NCBI RefSeq assembly: GCF_002295065.1
Contig: NZ_NSGG01000003.1
Location: 248,001 to 312,000, forward strand
Reading direction: 5' to 3'
Origin: Mesorhizobium sp. WSM3859
GTDB taxonomy: Bacteria; Pseudomonadota; Alphaproteobacteria; Rhizobiales; Rhizobiaceae
DNA length: 64,000 nucleotides
In this document: positions 16,683 through 28,554 of the stretch, piece after piece
Position numbering within the stretch: position 1 is the first letter of the stretch
Layout of the letters: the number at the start of each line of letters is the position of its first letter
The notes under the pieces: model-generated
Told to the model about the DNA's origin: nothing
Seen by the model: only the letters and a program-made list of their open reading frames with translations
Databases searched by the model: none
Translations under genes and position numbers: made by a program

Positions 16683-17837
16683 ATGCGGACGGGTCTCACC
16701 TCATCGGTGATCTTGCATACGGCGGCGCTGGCCTTCGGGCTGTTCACGCTGTCGTCGCCGCCGGCCATGCCGGCCAGCGATGTGGAATCGGTGTCAGTGG
16801 ACATCGTGCCGATGGAAGCCATCGCGCAAACGCTGCAGGGCGACAAGAAAGCAGTCATGCATGACAAGCCCGCGCCCGTTCCGACAAAGCGCCCGGATGT
16901 CGTTCCCAATGCCCAGAAGGTCGGCGAGAACACGGTCGACACCGAGAAGCCGGTGACGGACGAAGCCAAGCCGAAGCCGATTGAGAAGACGGCGGCGCCG
17001 CCACCCGCGCCGACGCCGACCGAGAAGCCGGCGGTCGAGGACGTGCCGAAGCCGCAGGAGAAGCCGAAGCCGACGCCCGCGACGGAGGTAGCGCCGACGC
17101 CTACGCCGAAGGAAGAGGTCAAGCCCGAGCCGGTCAAGCAGACGGAGCCCAAGCCGACGCCGGCCAAGCAACCGGCGCCGACACCGCCGAAGGACACGAC
17201 CGCCGCCATCCCGAAGGAAGAGGTGAAGCCGGACGCCGTCGCCGAGGCGATCGATCAGCAGCAGCCGACCGAGGAAGCCAAGCTGCCGGATTCCGCGCCG
17301 GCGCCGGAAGCGCGGCCAAAGCCGCAGCCGGCGCAGGCCGAGAGCGCCAAGGCGCCGGACCGCAAGGATGCAGAAAAGCCGGTCAAGGAGGCCACGTCGA
17401 AGCCGAAGTCGGATGAGAAGCAGTTCAACGCCGACGAGATAACGGCCCTGCTCGATAAGCAGAAACCGTCTGGCGGCGGCGCCAAGCGCTCGACCCAGCA
17501 AGCCTCGCTCGGCGGCGAAAAGGACCAGGGCCAGAAGCTCTCCAAGTCGGAGCAGGGGGCGTTGGAGGCTCAACTCGGTGGTTGCTGGACCCTTCCGGTT
17601 GGCCTCGAAGGCTCTGAGGATTTCACCGTGGTCGTCCGTTTCAACCTGAATGCCTCCGGCAAGCTGGAGGGCCGCCCGACTGTCGAAAAGTCAAGCGGCA
17701 ATCCCCAGTTCGACGCCAGCGCGGTTCGCGCCGTGCAGAAATGTGACGTCGCCGGGCTGCAGGTTCCCGCCGGAAAGCAGGACATATGGTCTGACGTTCG
17801 CGTCAACTTTGACCCGAGGGCGATGCTTGGTCTTTAG
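16683..17837 (+). CDS. tolA: Cell envelope integrity protein TolA
   Basis: TolA spans the periplasm from TolQR to TolB/Pal. The 384 residues divide into an N-terminal membrane anchor with S-x-x-x-H (about residues 5-25, S-S-V-I-L-H-T-A-A-L), a very long Lys/Pro/Glu/Ala-rich rod (about 55-275), and a C-terminal TonB/TolA-like domain (about 290-384) with G-C-W-T-L-P-V-G and V-V-V-R-F-N-L-N. The rod has repeated P-x-P/K-P units rather than the Ala/Lys helix of enteric TolA, as is usual in alphaproteobacteria. It lies in the tolQRAB operon, 39 bp before tolB. Confidence 0.92.
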   Translation: MRTGLTSSVILHTAALAFGLFTLSSPPAMPASDVESVSVDIVPMEAIAQTLQGDKKAVMHDKPAPVPTKRPDVVPNAQKVGENTVDTEKPVTDEAKPKPIEKTAAPPPAPTPTEKPAVEDVPKPQEKPKPTPATEVAPTPTPKEEVKPEPVKQTEPKPTPAKQPAPTPPKDTTAAIPKEEVKPDAVAEAIDQQQPTEEAKLPDSAPAPEARPKPQPAQAESAKAPDRKDAEKPVKEATSKPKSDEKQFNADEITALLDKQKPSGGGAKRSTQQASLGGEKDQGQKLSKSEQGALEAQLGGCWTLPVGLEGSEDFTVVVRFNLNASGKLEGRPTVEKSSGNPQFDASAVRAVQKCDVAGLQVPAGKQDIWSDVRVNFDPRAMLGL

Positions 17838-17876
17838 CCTGAGCATCCGAGAAATCAGCAAGAGAAGCGAGAAGAC

Positions 17877-19190
17877 ATGAAATTTATCCTCAAGCCGCTC
17901 CTGATGGTCGCCGCGATGGCGATGGGCATAAATGCCGTGGTCACTTTGCCTGCTCGGGCGACCCTCGAGCTCAACGTCAACAAAGGCAATGTCGAGCCGA
18001 TGCCGATCGCCATCCCCGACTTTCAGGGAGGGCTTGGGCCACAGATATCGGAGATCGTCACAGCCGATCTGAAACGGTCAGGGCTGTTCGCGCCGATCGA
18101 CAAGGCCGCCTTTGTCGAAAAGATCGCCAATCCGGATGCGCAGCCGCGTTTCGATGATTGGAAAGTCATCAACGCGCAGGCGCTAGTAACCGGCAGCGTC
18201 AGCAAGGAGGCGGATGGCCGCATCCGCGCCCAGTACCGGCTGTGGGATATCTTCGGCAATCAGCAGATGGCCGGTGAGCAGTTCTTCGCCAACGACGCCA
18301 ACCAACGCCGTGTCGCCCACATCATCGCCGACGCGATCTATGAGAAGATCACCGGCGAAAAAGGTTATTTCGATACCCGCGTCGTCTTCGTCGACGAATC
18401 CGGCGCCAAGAACGCGCGCAAGAAGCGGCTCGCCATCATGGATCAGGACGGCGCCAATGTGCGCTACCTGTCGGACGGCCGCGCCATCGTGTTGACCCCG
18501 CGCTTCTCGCCGAACCGGCAGGAAATCACCTACATGTCCTATGAGAGCGGACAGCCGAAGGTGTATCTGCTGCAGATCGAAACCGGACAGCGCGAGCTGG
18601 TCGGCAATTTCCCCGGCATGACGTTCGCGCCGCGCTTTTCGCCCGATGGCCAGAAGGTGATCATGAGCCTGCTGCGCGATGACGGCAATTCCAACATCTT
18701 CGCCATGGATCTGAGAAGCCGCTCGACCACGCGGCTCACCGATTCGACCGCGATCGACACCTCGCCGTCCTATTCGCCGGACGGCTCGCAGGTCGTCTTC
18801 ACCTCAGACCGCGGCGGCGGCAGTGGCCGCTCGCAGATCTACGTCATGGGTGGCGACGGCTCGAACCCGCACCGCATCTCCTTCGGCGACGGCGTCTATT
18901 CGACGCCGGTCTGGTCGCCGCGCGGCGATCTGATCGCCTTCACCAAGCAGAGCGGCGGTGAGTTCCAGATCGGCGTCATGAAGACCGACGGCTCGGGTGA
19001 GCGCATCTTGTCCTCCGGCTTCCAGCAGGAGGGCCCGACCTGGGCGCCGAACGGCCGCGTCTTGATGTTCTTCCGCGACTCGGGCGGCGGGCCGAAGCTG
19101 GTCTCGGTCGATCTCACCGGCCGCAACGAGCAGCCGATTCCGACCGCGAACTATGCTTCGGACCCGGCTTGGTCGCCGTTGCTGGAGTGA
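17877..19190 (+). CDS. tolB: Tol-Pal system beta-propeller protein TolB
   Basis: TolB is periplasmic and binds Pal and TolA. The 437-residue protein has a signal peptide ending near L-P-A-R-A, an N-terminal alpha/beta domain ([11 protein letters not shown]), and a six-bladed propeller of WD40-like PD40 repeats: [25 protein letters not shown] and P-T-W-A-P-N-G-R. Length is standard. The tolQRAB group ends here; pal follows after 269 bp with its own upstream region. Confidence 0.97.
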   Translation: MKFILKPLLMVAAMAMGINAVVTLPARATLELNVNKGNVEPMPIAIPDFQGGLGPQISEIVTADLKRSGLFAPIDKAAFVEKIANPDAQPRFDDWKVINAQALVTGSVSKEADGRIRAQYRLWDIFGNQQMAGEQFFANDANQRRVAHIIADAIYEKITGEKGYFDTRVVFVDESGAKNARKKRLAIMDQDGANVRYLSDGRAIVLTPRFSPNRQEITYMSYESGQPKVYLLQIETGQRELVGNFPGMTFAPRFSPDGQKVIMSLLRDDGNSNIFAMDLRSRSTTRLTDSTAIDTSPSYSPDGSQVVFTSDRGGGSGRSQIYVMGGDGSNPHRISFGDGVYSTPVWSPRGDLIAFTKQSGGEFQIGVMKTDGSGERILSSGFQQEGPTWAPNGRVLMFFRDSGGGPKLVSVDLTGRNEQPIPTANYASDPAWSPLLE

Positions 19191-19195
19191 GGGGG

Positions 19196-19243
19196 GAACT
19201 GAGGAATTGAAGAACTGAAGAATTGAGGAAATGAAGAAGCGGA
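19196..19243. repeat. Three tandem 16-bp repeats after tolB
   Basis: Immediately after the tolB stop there are GAACTGAGGAATTGAA, GAACTGAAGAATTGAG and the degenerate GAAATGAAGAAGCGGA, each 16 bp. The stretch is purine-rich and has no reading frame. The rest of the gap to pal (19244-19459) shows GTTAAC-type sites (TTAACC at 19376 and 19398), but no exact CtrA spacing. Confidence 0.7.
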
Positions 19244-19459
19244 TAGGCCTCAAATCCCCGCTTTCATGTCTTGGTCGCGTTTTGGCCGCATTTCCGCCTA
19301 GGGTCCGCGCGCAATGTCCTCCCCGGTAAAAGCGTGGGGCGTAGCAGTCGCGGACGGCGACTCGAAACCAAAAATTAACCGTGTTTCTTGAATGCCGGTT
19401 AACCCAAACGTGGTTACTGGGTGATCAACGAAATCACTCGAATGCGAAGGAGAGGCGGC

Positions 19460-19966
19460 ATGGGCCGTATCGCAGCACTTACCCGAAACCCGGCCATGAT
19501 CGCGCTGGTGGCAGCGCTTGCCATCACCGGCTGCGCCTCGAAGAAGACCCCGAACAGCGCGGCCGATCTCGGCCTCAACGGCGCCGGCGCCGCGACGCCC
19601 GGTTCGGCGCAGGACTTCACCGTCAATATCGGCGACCGCATCTTCTTCGACACCGACTCTTCGTCGATTCGCGCCGATGCGCAGACCACGCTGGGGCGCC
19701 AGGCGCAGTGGCTCAACCAGTACCGCCAGTATGCGATCGTCATCGAAGGCCATGCCGACGAGCGCGGCACGCGTGAGTACAATCTGGCGCTGGGCGCCCG
19801 CCGCGCCGCCGCCACCCGCGACTTCCTTGTCTCCAAGGGTGTTGCCGCCAATCGCCTGAAGACGATCTCGTACGGCAAGGAACGTCCGGTCGCGGTCTGC
19901 GACGACATCTCCTGCTGGTCGCAGAACCGCCGCGCTGTCACCACGCTGTCGGGCGCCGGTTCCTAA
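19460..19966 (+). CDS. pal: Peptidoglycan-associated lipoprotein Pal
   Basis: Pal is an outer-membrane lipoprotein that binds peptidoglycan through an OmpA-like domain. The 168-residue precursor has a lipobox L-A-I-T-G-C-A-S and, after a linker, the OmpA domain with I-F-F-D-T-D-S-S-S-I, E-G-H-A-D-E-R-G-T-R-E-Y-N-L-A-L-G and R-R-A-V-T. The start at ATG 19460 was chosen because AGGAGAGG lies just upstream; an in-frame codon 13 residues earlier lacks one. A strong terminator follows at 20029. Confidence 0.97.
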   Translation: MGRIAALTRNPAMIALVAALAITGCASKKTPNSAADLGLNGAGAATPGSAQDFTVNIGDRIFFDTDSSSIRADAQTTLGRQAQWLNQYRQYAIVIEGHADERGTREYNLALGARRAAATRDFLVSKGVAANRLKTISYGKERPVAVCDDISCWSQNRRAVTTLSGAGS

Positions 19967-20028
19967 TAACCAGGCCCGTGGCCCGCTTGGCGCGAGCCAC
20001 AGGGGCAAAAATACAACATCGCAAAAAC

Positions 20029-20056
20029 AAAGGCGGCCTCAGGGCCGCCTTTTTCA
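20029..20056 (+). terminator. Intrinsic terminator after pal
   Basis: AGGCGGCC (20031-20038), loop TCAG, then GGCCGCCT (20043-20050) and a TTTTT run. It separates pal from cpoB. Confidence 0.9.
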
Positions 20057-20180
20057 TTTGCAACGGATTGAAACAAAATTTGGCCGAAGTCTCGCGTCCT
20101 GCTATGAGCGCGAGGGCGCTTCCTCCCCCTGTTCTGATTTGGAAAGGCGCATCAGGCCAACACCCACCGCGAGAGACAGA

Positions 20181-21341
20181 ATGCATTTTAGAACGGTCCT
20201 GAGCGGCACGCTTGCGCTGCTGCTCGTATCATGCCTCCCAAGCCTCGCCGCCTCGGCCGACAGCGCCGGGCAGGCTTCCGGCAGCGGCTTTACCTTTCAC
20301 CTGCCGACGCTCGGCATCTTCGGCGACAAGAAGAAGCCTGAACAGGCGCAGATCGCGCAGGATAGTGGCGGCGGCGTGACCGGTCTGGAAGACCAGCTGC
20401 GCCAGCTGAATGGCAAGATCGAGGAGATGAATTTCCAGATCCTGCAGATGCAGGAACAGATCCGAAAGCAGCAGGAAGACAATGAGTTCCGCTTCCAGCA
20501 GCTCGAGGGCGGTTCGCAAGGCGGCGCCAAGCCGACCGGGCAGAAGAAATCGGAAGCCGCGCCTCAGGACGGAACCGGCGGCAACACCAACCTCGGCGAT
20601 GCCGGCACCGGGGATTCCGGCACCGGCGACGCCGGAACCGATAATAGCGTCGCTCAGGCCCCGGCGACGCAGGCGCCGGCCGACACCGGCGGGCAAAATG
20701 GCGGCGGCAAGACGGTCGGCGACGTCATCGTGGAATCGCAGACCGGCGATCCGGGCAAGCTGATCACCGGCGCGCCGCCGAAGAATTTCGGCACCATCAC
20801 CGTCGACAAGAACGGCAATGTGGTGAATGCCGAGACCGGTCCGCAGGCCAGCGCGCCGGCGCAAGCGCCCTCGGCTACCGCAAGCGCTCCTTCTGCCGAA
20901 ACACCGGCCAAGAAGAACAAGGCCGGCGACACGCAAGTCGCGGCCCTGCCGTCGACCAACGACCCCGACGAGCTCTACCGCAACTCCTACCAGTTCATCC
21001 TGTCGGGCGATTATCCGACCGCCGAACAGGGTTTTCGCGATCATATCTCCCGCTTCCCCAAGGACGCCAAGGCGGCAGACGCGCATTACTGGCTGGGCGA
21101 GTCGCTGCTCGGCCAGCAGAAATACCGTGATGCGGCCGAGATTTTCCTCGCCGCCAGCAAGGATTATCCGAAGGCCAAGAAGGCGCCCGACATGCTGCTC
21201 AAGCTCGGCGTTTCGCTGGTCGGCCTGAAGCAGAACGACGTCGCCTGCGCCACCTTCAATGAAATCGGCAAGCGCTATCCCGATGTTTCCGTCACGCTCA
21301 AGGAGCGCATCAAGCAGGAAAAGGCGCTGGCGGCGTGCTGA
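20181..21341 (+). CDS. cpoB: Cell division coordinator CpoB (YbgF)
   Basis: CpoB links Tol-Pal with peptidoglycan synthesis during constriction. The 386-residue protein has a signal peptide (L-A-L-L-L-V-S-C-L-P-S-L-A-A-S-A), an N-terminal coiled-coil trimerisation region (L-E-D-Q-L-R-Q-L-N-G-K-I-E-E-M-N, about residues 68-110), a long Gly/Ala/Thr-rich low-complexity linker with D-A-G-T-G-D repeats, and a C-terminal TPR domain (Y-x-x-A-x-x-x-F, A-H-Y-W-L-G-E-S-L). The start 20181 gives the signal peptide. The stop overlaps the tilS start by 7 bp, so the two are translationally linked. Confidence 0.93.
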   Translation: MHFRTVLSGTLALLLVSCLPSLAASADSAGQASGSGFTFHLPTLGIFGDKKKPEQAQIAQDSGGGVTGLEDQLRQLNGKIEEMNFQILQMQEQIRKQQEDNEFRFQQLEGGSQGGAKPTGQKKSEAAPQDGTGGNTNLGDAGTGDSGTGDAGTDNSVAQAPATQAPADTGGQNGGGKTVGDVIVESQTGDPGKLITGAPPKNFGTITVDKNGNVVNAETGPQASAPAQAPSATASAPSAETPAKKNKAGDTQVAALPSTNDPDELYRNSYQFILSGDYPTAEQGFRDHISRFPKDAKAADAHYWLGESLLGQQKYRDAAEIFLAASKDYPKAKKAPDMLLKLGVSLVGLKQNDVACATFNEIGKRYPDVSVTLKERIKQEKALAAC

Positions 21342-22729
21342 CGCCCGATACCAAAGCCAACCTCTCAGACCGCCTTTTCTTCGACCTGGACTTTTCGACC
21401 GGCGCCGTTGCAGCCGTGTCCGGCGGCAGCGACTCGACCGCCCTTCTCCTCCTTCTCAAAGATCACCTCGAGCGGACTGCACCCGCCGCCAGGCTGCTTG
21501 CGGTGACGGTCGATCATGGCTTGAGGCCGGACTCGGCCCTTGAGGCGCGGCTGGTTGCCGATTTCTGCGCCGAGCGCGGCATCGCGCATCGCATTCTCGC
21601 CTGGCACGGCGACAAGCCTGCCACCGGCCTGCCGGCCGCGGCGCGCGAGGCGCGCTACAGGCTGCTTGCCGAAGCAGCCGACGCTGAAGGCATCAAGCTG
21701 ATCCTGACCGGCCACACCGCGGACGACCAGGCCGAGACGGTGCTGATGCGCCAGGCGCGCGACGATGACGGCCGCGGCCTTGCCGGCATGGCGCCCGCCA
21801 CGCTGCATGACTGGCGGACATGGATCGTCCGGCCGCTGCTCGGCATGCGGCGCGCGGCGCTGCGCGACATGCTGCAGCATAGCGACATCGGCTGGATCGA
21901 GGACCCGACCAATGTGGATGTCCGCTTCGAGCGGCCGCGTGTGCGGGCGAAGCTCGCGCAAGACGATGGCGATCGGGGCATTGCCGAGGCGCTGGCGCGG
22001 TCGGCCCAGGCGGCTCGTGAGCGCAACGACATCGGTCGCCGCGCCGCCATGCTCATCGACGCGTTCGCCAGCAGGCCGGTTCCGGGTCTCATCCGCCTCG
22101 ATCGCGATTTCGCCGGGCAGGAAGATGGCGAGGCGGCCATCTATGCGCTGCGCATCCTGCTGGCCACGGTTGGCGGCATGTCGTTCCTGGCCGACGAGGC
22201 GCGTTGCGCCGCATTGCTTGCCCGCCTGCGTTCCGCGCCGCTTTGCGCCACATTGTCGCGGACGGTGGTCGACGCGCGCCGGTCCGGCATTTTCCTTCGC
22301 CGCGAAAGCCGCAACCTGCCCGCCGCCGCTCCACCGGTAGACAACCAGCTTTGGGACAACCGACGCCGCGTCACCTTGGGAGGGCGCATCACTTTGAAAG
22401 ACCAACCGGGCGGTTTGGTGATCGCGCCGCTGGGGGCCGCGGCTGCCGGGCGAGCGCCCCTGGGCGAGGATATCCCACCTAGCCTGTCGCGCGCAGCGCT
22501 GGCTGCGGAGCCTTCGCTGTGGTCCAGCGGCGAACAGCTTGATTTTGCTGGCGGCAATGCCGGCCGACAGCCGGTGTCGATCGTTCCGGCGGTTGCCCCT
22601 TTTGCACGCTTCCTGCCGTCCTTCGACCTTGAGCCGGCTGCCGCCGTCGCGGCGCTTGTCGGCGCACCGCCGTTTCCGGCGTCGCCATTTCGCGGCCATG
22701 ATGGTGAGAGAGGGTGGGCGAAAGCTTAA
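21335..22729 (+). CDS. tilS: tRNA(Ile)-lysidine synthetase TilS
   Basis: TilS converts the wobble cytidine of tRNA(Ile2) to lysidine using ATP, so that AUA is read as Ile. The 464-residue protein carries the N-type ATP pyrophosphatase P-loop V-S-G-G-S-D-S-T-A, V-D-H-G-L-R-P and G-H-T-A-D-D-Q-A-E-T, followed by W-I-E-D-P-T-N. The GTG start at 21335 overlaps the end of cpoB. The C-terminal half (after residue 300) is less conserved, as usual for rhizobial TilS. ftsH follows 103 bp downstream, a common arrangement. Confidence 0.93.
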   Translation: MLTPDTKANLSDRLFFDLDFSTGAVAAVSGGSDSTALLLLLKDHLERTAPAARLLAVTVDHGLRPDSALEARLVADFCAERGIAHRILAWHGDKPATGLPAAAREARYRLLAEAADAEGIKLILTGHTADDQAETVLMRQARDDDGRGLAGMAPATLHDWRTWIVRPLLGMRRAALRDMLQHSDIGWIEDPTNVDVRFERPRVRAKLAQDDGDRGIAEALARSAQAARERNDIGRRAAMLIDAFASRPVPGLIRLDRDFAGQEDGEAAIYALRILLATVGGMSFLADEARCAALLARLRSAPLCATLSRTVVDARRSGIFLRRESRNLPAAAPPVDNQLWDNRRRVTLGGRITLKDQPGGLVIAPLGAAAAGRAPLGEDIPPSLSRAALAAEPSLWSSGEQLDFAGGNAGRQPVSIVPAVAPFARFLPSFDLEPAAAVAALVGAPPFPASPFRGHDGERGWAKA

Positions 22730-22832
22730 CCCATACGTGCTGTTCTGCTTGGCAAGGGGTGACGCTCTCCCTATGTTAGGCCAAGCTTCTCCATCATCGC
22801 GGGCCCGCAGGCGGGCCCCAACGGGACAATAG

Positions 22833-24767
<1,935 letters not shown>

Positions 24768-24794
24768 GCTTGGTGCGCGAAAGACCGATCGAGA

Positions 24795-24826
24795 AACGCC
24801 GCGGCTTGGTCCGCGGCGTTTTTTGT
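24795..24826 (+). terminator. Intrinsic terminator after ftsH
   Basis: Stem ACGCCGCGG (24797-24805) / CCGCGGCGT (24812-24820) with a six-base loop and a TTTTTT run. The remaining gap to 25028 holds no gene; it includes AAACGGTGAACCGCTTTA near 24930, a remnant of the dispersed hairpin family. Confidence 0.92.
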
Positions 24827-25028
24827 TTGGCAATTGGAGACAAGGCAAGGCTTCCCTCGTCCTGGCGCCCATAGCGCCCGACAGTAGATCCTCGGACACG
24901 CCCGAGGATGATGGCTCAACGTCTGCGGGAAAAACGGTGAACCGCTTTAGCCGCCGTATTCGATTCATCGCATGTCGCCCAGAAGTATGCGGCGGCTCTG
25001 GGACAACGACATGCATCAAAACAAAGAC

Positions 25029-25072
25029 TTAAAGCGCGTCGCCTGAATCCGGTTCAACGCGACGTGCTTTAA
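25029..25072. repeat. Palindromic repeat supplying a stop codon
   Basis: TTAAAGCGCGTCGC (left arm) and GCGACGTGCTTTAA (right arm) enclose CTGAATCCGGTTCAAC. The arms pair almost perfectly. The right end, read on the minus strand, provides the TAA stop of the cysteine-repeat gene at 25069-25527. Confidence 0.8.
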
Positions 25073-25527
25073 GATTCAGCTTTCAGCCGCGCATTGCAGA
25101 GGCTGTAGTAACCGCCGCCCTTCTGGATCCAGCGAAGGCCGCTCAACGTACCCGCCTCCTTGTTGTCGTGGTAACCCTGCAGGCAGGTCTTCATCCGGGC
25201 CTTCGCGGGTTTTTCGGTCTTGAACTCGGCGGCGAGGGTGGTCGGGAATGTCACGCCCGCCGGCGCTTCAGTGGGGGCGACCGCCGCGCTGGTGTCCTTT
25301 TCTGCTGGCTCCGCGGTTTTGACCGTATCCGCGCTGACACTCTCCGGGGCGGACGTCGCGCATTTCTCCTTGCGGAAAGCGGCCCAGTCCATGCCGTTCA
25401 GAGTGCCGCCTTCCTTGGCTGCCCGATAAGTCTCGCCGCATTCCTTCATCGTCAGTGCGCTCGCAGGTGAGGCGCTCCAAGCGACCAGTGCCGTCACAGT
25501 CAACGCCGCCAATTTCAAACTGAACAT
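25069..25527 (-). CDS. Secreted cysteine-pair repeat protein, short paralogue (two modules)
   Basis: I do not recognise a named family. The 152-residue product has a signal peptide (cleavage near S-P-A-S-A, residue 24), one module with Cys30 and Cys56 (C-X25-C: E-C-G-E-T-Y-R-A-A-K through W-A-A-F-R-K-E-K-C), a 55-residue Ala/Pro/Thr/Glu-rich linker, and a C-terminal module with Cys115 and Cys144 (C-X28-C), which ends W-I-Q-K-G-G-G-Y-Y-S-L-C-N-A-R-L-K. Shared core of both modules: Y-x-x-x-K-x-x-G-T-L-x-G-x-x-W. One disulfide per module in the periplasm is likely (inference). Its paralogue lies just upstream on the same strand. Its stop codon lies in a palindromic repeat. Confidence 0.8.
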   Translation of the reverse strand: MFSLKLAALTVTALVAWSASPASALTMKECGETYRAAKEGGTLNGMDWAAFRKEKCATSAPESVSADTVKTAEPAEKDTSAAVAPTEAPAGVTFPTTLAAEFKTEKPAKARMKTCLQGYHDNKEAGTLSGLRWIQKGGGYYSLCNARLKAES

Positions 25528-25707
25528 TGAGACCCTCCTGATTGAGAATAAGCTCGACGTCTTTTTGTATACTGTTTGTTCCCGGTATGTTCAACTGAAA
25601 TCTTTGCGGCTAGGGACAAGCCTCGCGGTGGGCAGTGTGGGCGAACCGATGATGCCGACAGTCCTGCGATATGCAGATGCGAGCAAGGCCGCGGGTGTCT
25701 TCGCGCA

Positions 25708-25745
25708 ACAAAAAGCCCGCGCATCTTGCGATGCGCGGGCCTTTT
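25708..25745 (-). terminator. Intrinsic terminator of the long cysteine-repeat gene
   Basis: GCCCGCGCATC (25715-25725), loop TTGC, GATGCGCGGGC (25730-25740); on the minus strand this is an 11-bp stem followed by a T run. It ends transcription from 25766-26623, so the two paralogues are separate transcription units. Confidence 0.9.
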
Positions 25746-25765
25746 CTCTTCGAATAATTAGGCGA

Positions 25766-26623
25766 TCAGCTCTTCAGCTTGGCATTGCAGAGGCTGTAGA
25801 AGCCGCCGCCCTTCTGGATCCACTTCAGGCCGTTGAGCGTGTTGGCGTCCTTGTTGGCATAGTACTGCTCGAGGCAGGTATGCATGCGGCCCTTGCCCGG
25901 ATTTTCGGTGGCGAATTTCGGCGAAATCGCCTTCGGGAAGCGCACGCCCTTCGGCGCGGCGACGCTCGGCTTCGCAGGCTCGCTGGTGTAGGTGGCTTCC
26001 GTCGGAGCCGGCACGGTGTCGTCGTCGTCGGCGCCGGCGCCGCATTCGGCCTTGCGGAAGTCGTTCCACTTCATGCCGTTGAGCTTGTTGGCGGTCTTCG
26101 CAGCCTGATACTTGGTGCTGCATTCCACCATGGTCAGGCCCTTACCGCCGTCGGCAGCTGCGGTCGAGGTCTTGGTCGTCTTGGCCGGCTTGGTTTCGGT
26201 AGCGGGCGCGGCGGCAGCCGCGGCGGTTGCGCCGGGGCCGCACTCGGCCTTGCGGAAGTCGTTCCACTTCATACCATTGAGCGTGCCGGCGGACTTTGCC
26301 GCCTGATACTTGGCGCTGCATTCCTTCGAACTCAGGCCCTTGGCCGCGTCGTCGGCAGCGGCGGCGGTCTTTGCCTTCTTGGTCGTCTTGGTGTCGGCGG
26401 CCTTGGTGTCGGTGGCCGCCTTGGTGTCGGTCGCGGTGGAAGCATCACTGCCGCACTGCGCCTTGCGGAACTGGTTCCAGGTCTGGCCGGCGAGCGTTCC
26501 CGCATCCTTGGCCGCGTTATACTTGGTGCTGCACTCGGCCATGGTCAGCGCGTTGGCCGGCGCCGCCATGAACAAGGTTGCGACGGCGAGACCCGTCAAA
26601 GCTGCAAGTCTATGAATAAGCAT
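25766..26623 (-). CDS. Secreted cysteine-pair repeat protein, long paralogue (four modules)
   Basis: The 285-residue protein has a signal peptide (cleavage near A-P-A-N-A, residue 25), then three near-identical modules with Cys31/57, Cys102/128 and Cys168/194, each C-X25-C, reading E-C-S-x-K-Y-x-A-A-K and then W-N-x-F-R-K-A-x-C. A fourth, C-terminal module has Cys250/279 (C-X28-C) with L-N-G-L-K-W-I-Q-K-G-G-G-F-Y-S-L-C-N. Linkers are Ala/Thr/Lys/Asp-rich. The layout equals that of the short paralogue with two extra modules inserted. No catalytic motif is visible; a structural or binding role in the envelope is possible but unproven. It has its own terminator and lies between ftsH and glmM. 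Confidence 0.82.
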   Translation of the reverse strand: MLIHRLAALTGLAVATLFMAAPANALTMAECSTKYNAAKDAGTLAGQTWNQFRKAQCGSDASTATDTKAATDTKAADTKTTKKAKTAAAADDAAKGLSSKECSAKYQAAKSAGTLNGMKWNDFRKAECGPGATAAAAAAPATETKPAKTTKTSTAAADGGKGLTMVECSTKYQAAKTANKLNGMKWNDFRKAECGAGADDDDTVPAPTEATYTSEPAKPSVAAPKGVRFPKAISPKFATENPGKGRMHTCLEQYYANKDANTLNGLKWIQKGGGFYSLCNAKLKS

Positions 26624-26982
26624 GGCGTTTTCTCCCTTGCTGCCGCCAATATGTGTCCCTATAGCAAATCAATAACGCTCAATGTGCGGTTGCGCCAGAT
26701 GCTTCCGGCATGGGGGCCCTCACAAAGTGTGTTGCTCCCGATAAGGTGATGAATTGCTTGAGGGTTTGCCGACAGCGGAGCTTTGCCGCCGGACAGTGCG
26801 TCGAAAGCCTCCAAGTGTAGCGCCGCGAAGTAAAAGGTGGTGATAGGCTGTCGAACCACTTGCGCCGCCGCGACAATGTTTTTCTAAGGAATGGTAATAT
26901 ATAATCACGAAATTTGATGATCGGATGCGGCTCAATTGTGGCAATACGGGCCGCTGAAAACCCGACGGGGATTGTAAGGCAC
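26624..26982. promoter_or_regulatory. Gap upstream of glmM with a consensus -10
   Basis: The 359-bp gap between the divergent long cysteine-repeat gene and glmM has no credible gene. A perfect TATAAT lies at 26900-26905 in an AT-rich stretch, 78 bp before the glmM ATG; the -35 at the right distance is poor. The promoter of the minus-strand gene must also lie here, but I cannot point to it. Confidence 0.45.
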
Positions 26983-28335
<1,353 letters not shown>

Positions 28336-28368
28336 TAGAGAGATCGGGCCAAAGCTCTTCGCGTTTGG

Positions 28369-28394
28369 AAGCCCGCTGCCCGGCGGGCTTTTTC
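28369..28394 (+). terminator. Intrinsic terminator after glmM
   Basis: GCCCGC (28371-28376), loop TGCCCG, GCGGGC (28383-28388), then TTTTT. Confidence 0.85.
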
Positions 28395-28465
28395 GTGCGC
28401 GCCCTCAACGGCCGGACAACGGCATACCCTCTAAAATTGTATAGATTCGTGGTTAATCGGTACGG

Positions 28466-28480
28466 TTAAACGGCTTTTAA
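28466..28480. promoter_or_regulatory. CtrA box upstream of the first outer-membrane protein gene
   Basis: TTAA at 28466-28469, seven bases, TTAACC from 28477: a full TTAA-N7-TTAAC match. It ends 74 bp before the start codon at 28555, practically the same distance as in the paralogous gene downstream. Confidence 0.7.
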
Positions 28481-28554
28481 CCTTTGCAATTCATTATCCA
28501 CGCCGAGGTTCATCTTCGGGCGGTGTCGTCCCGAGGCTTCTTAGGGGTGACAGC

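Noticed and set aside
16794-17573. Antisense Arg/Leu-rich frame across tolA
   Set aside because: It arises from the Pro/Lys-rich repeats of tolA read backwards.
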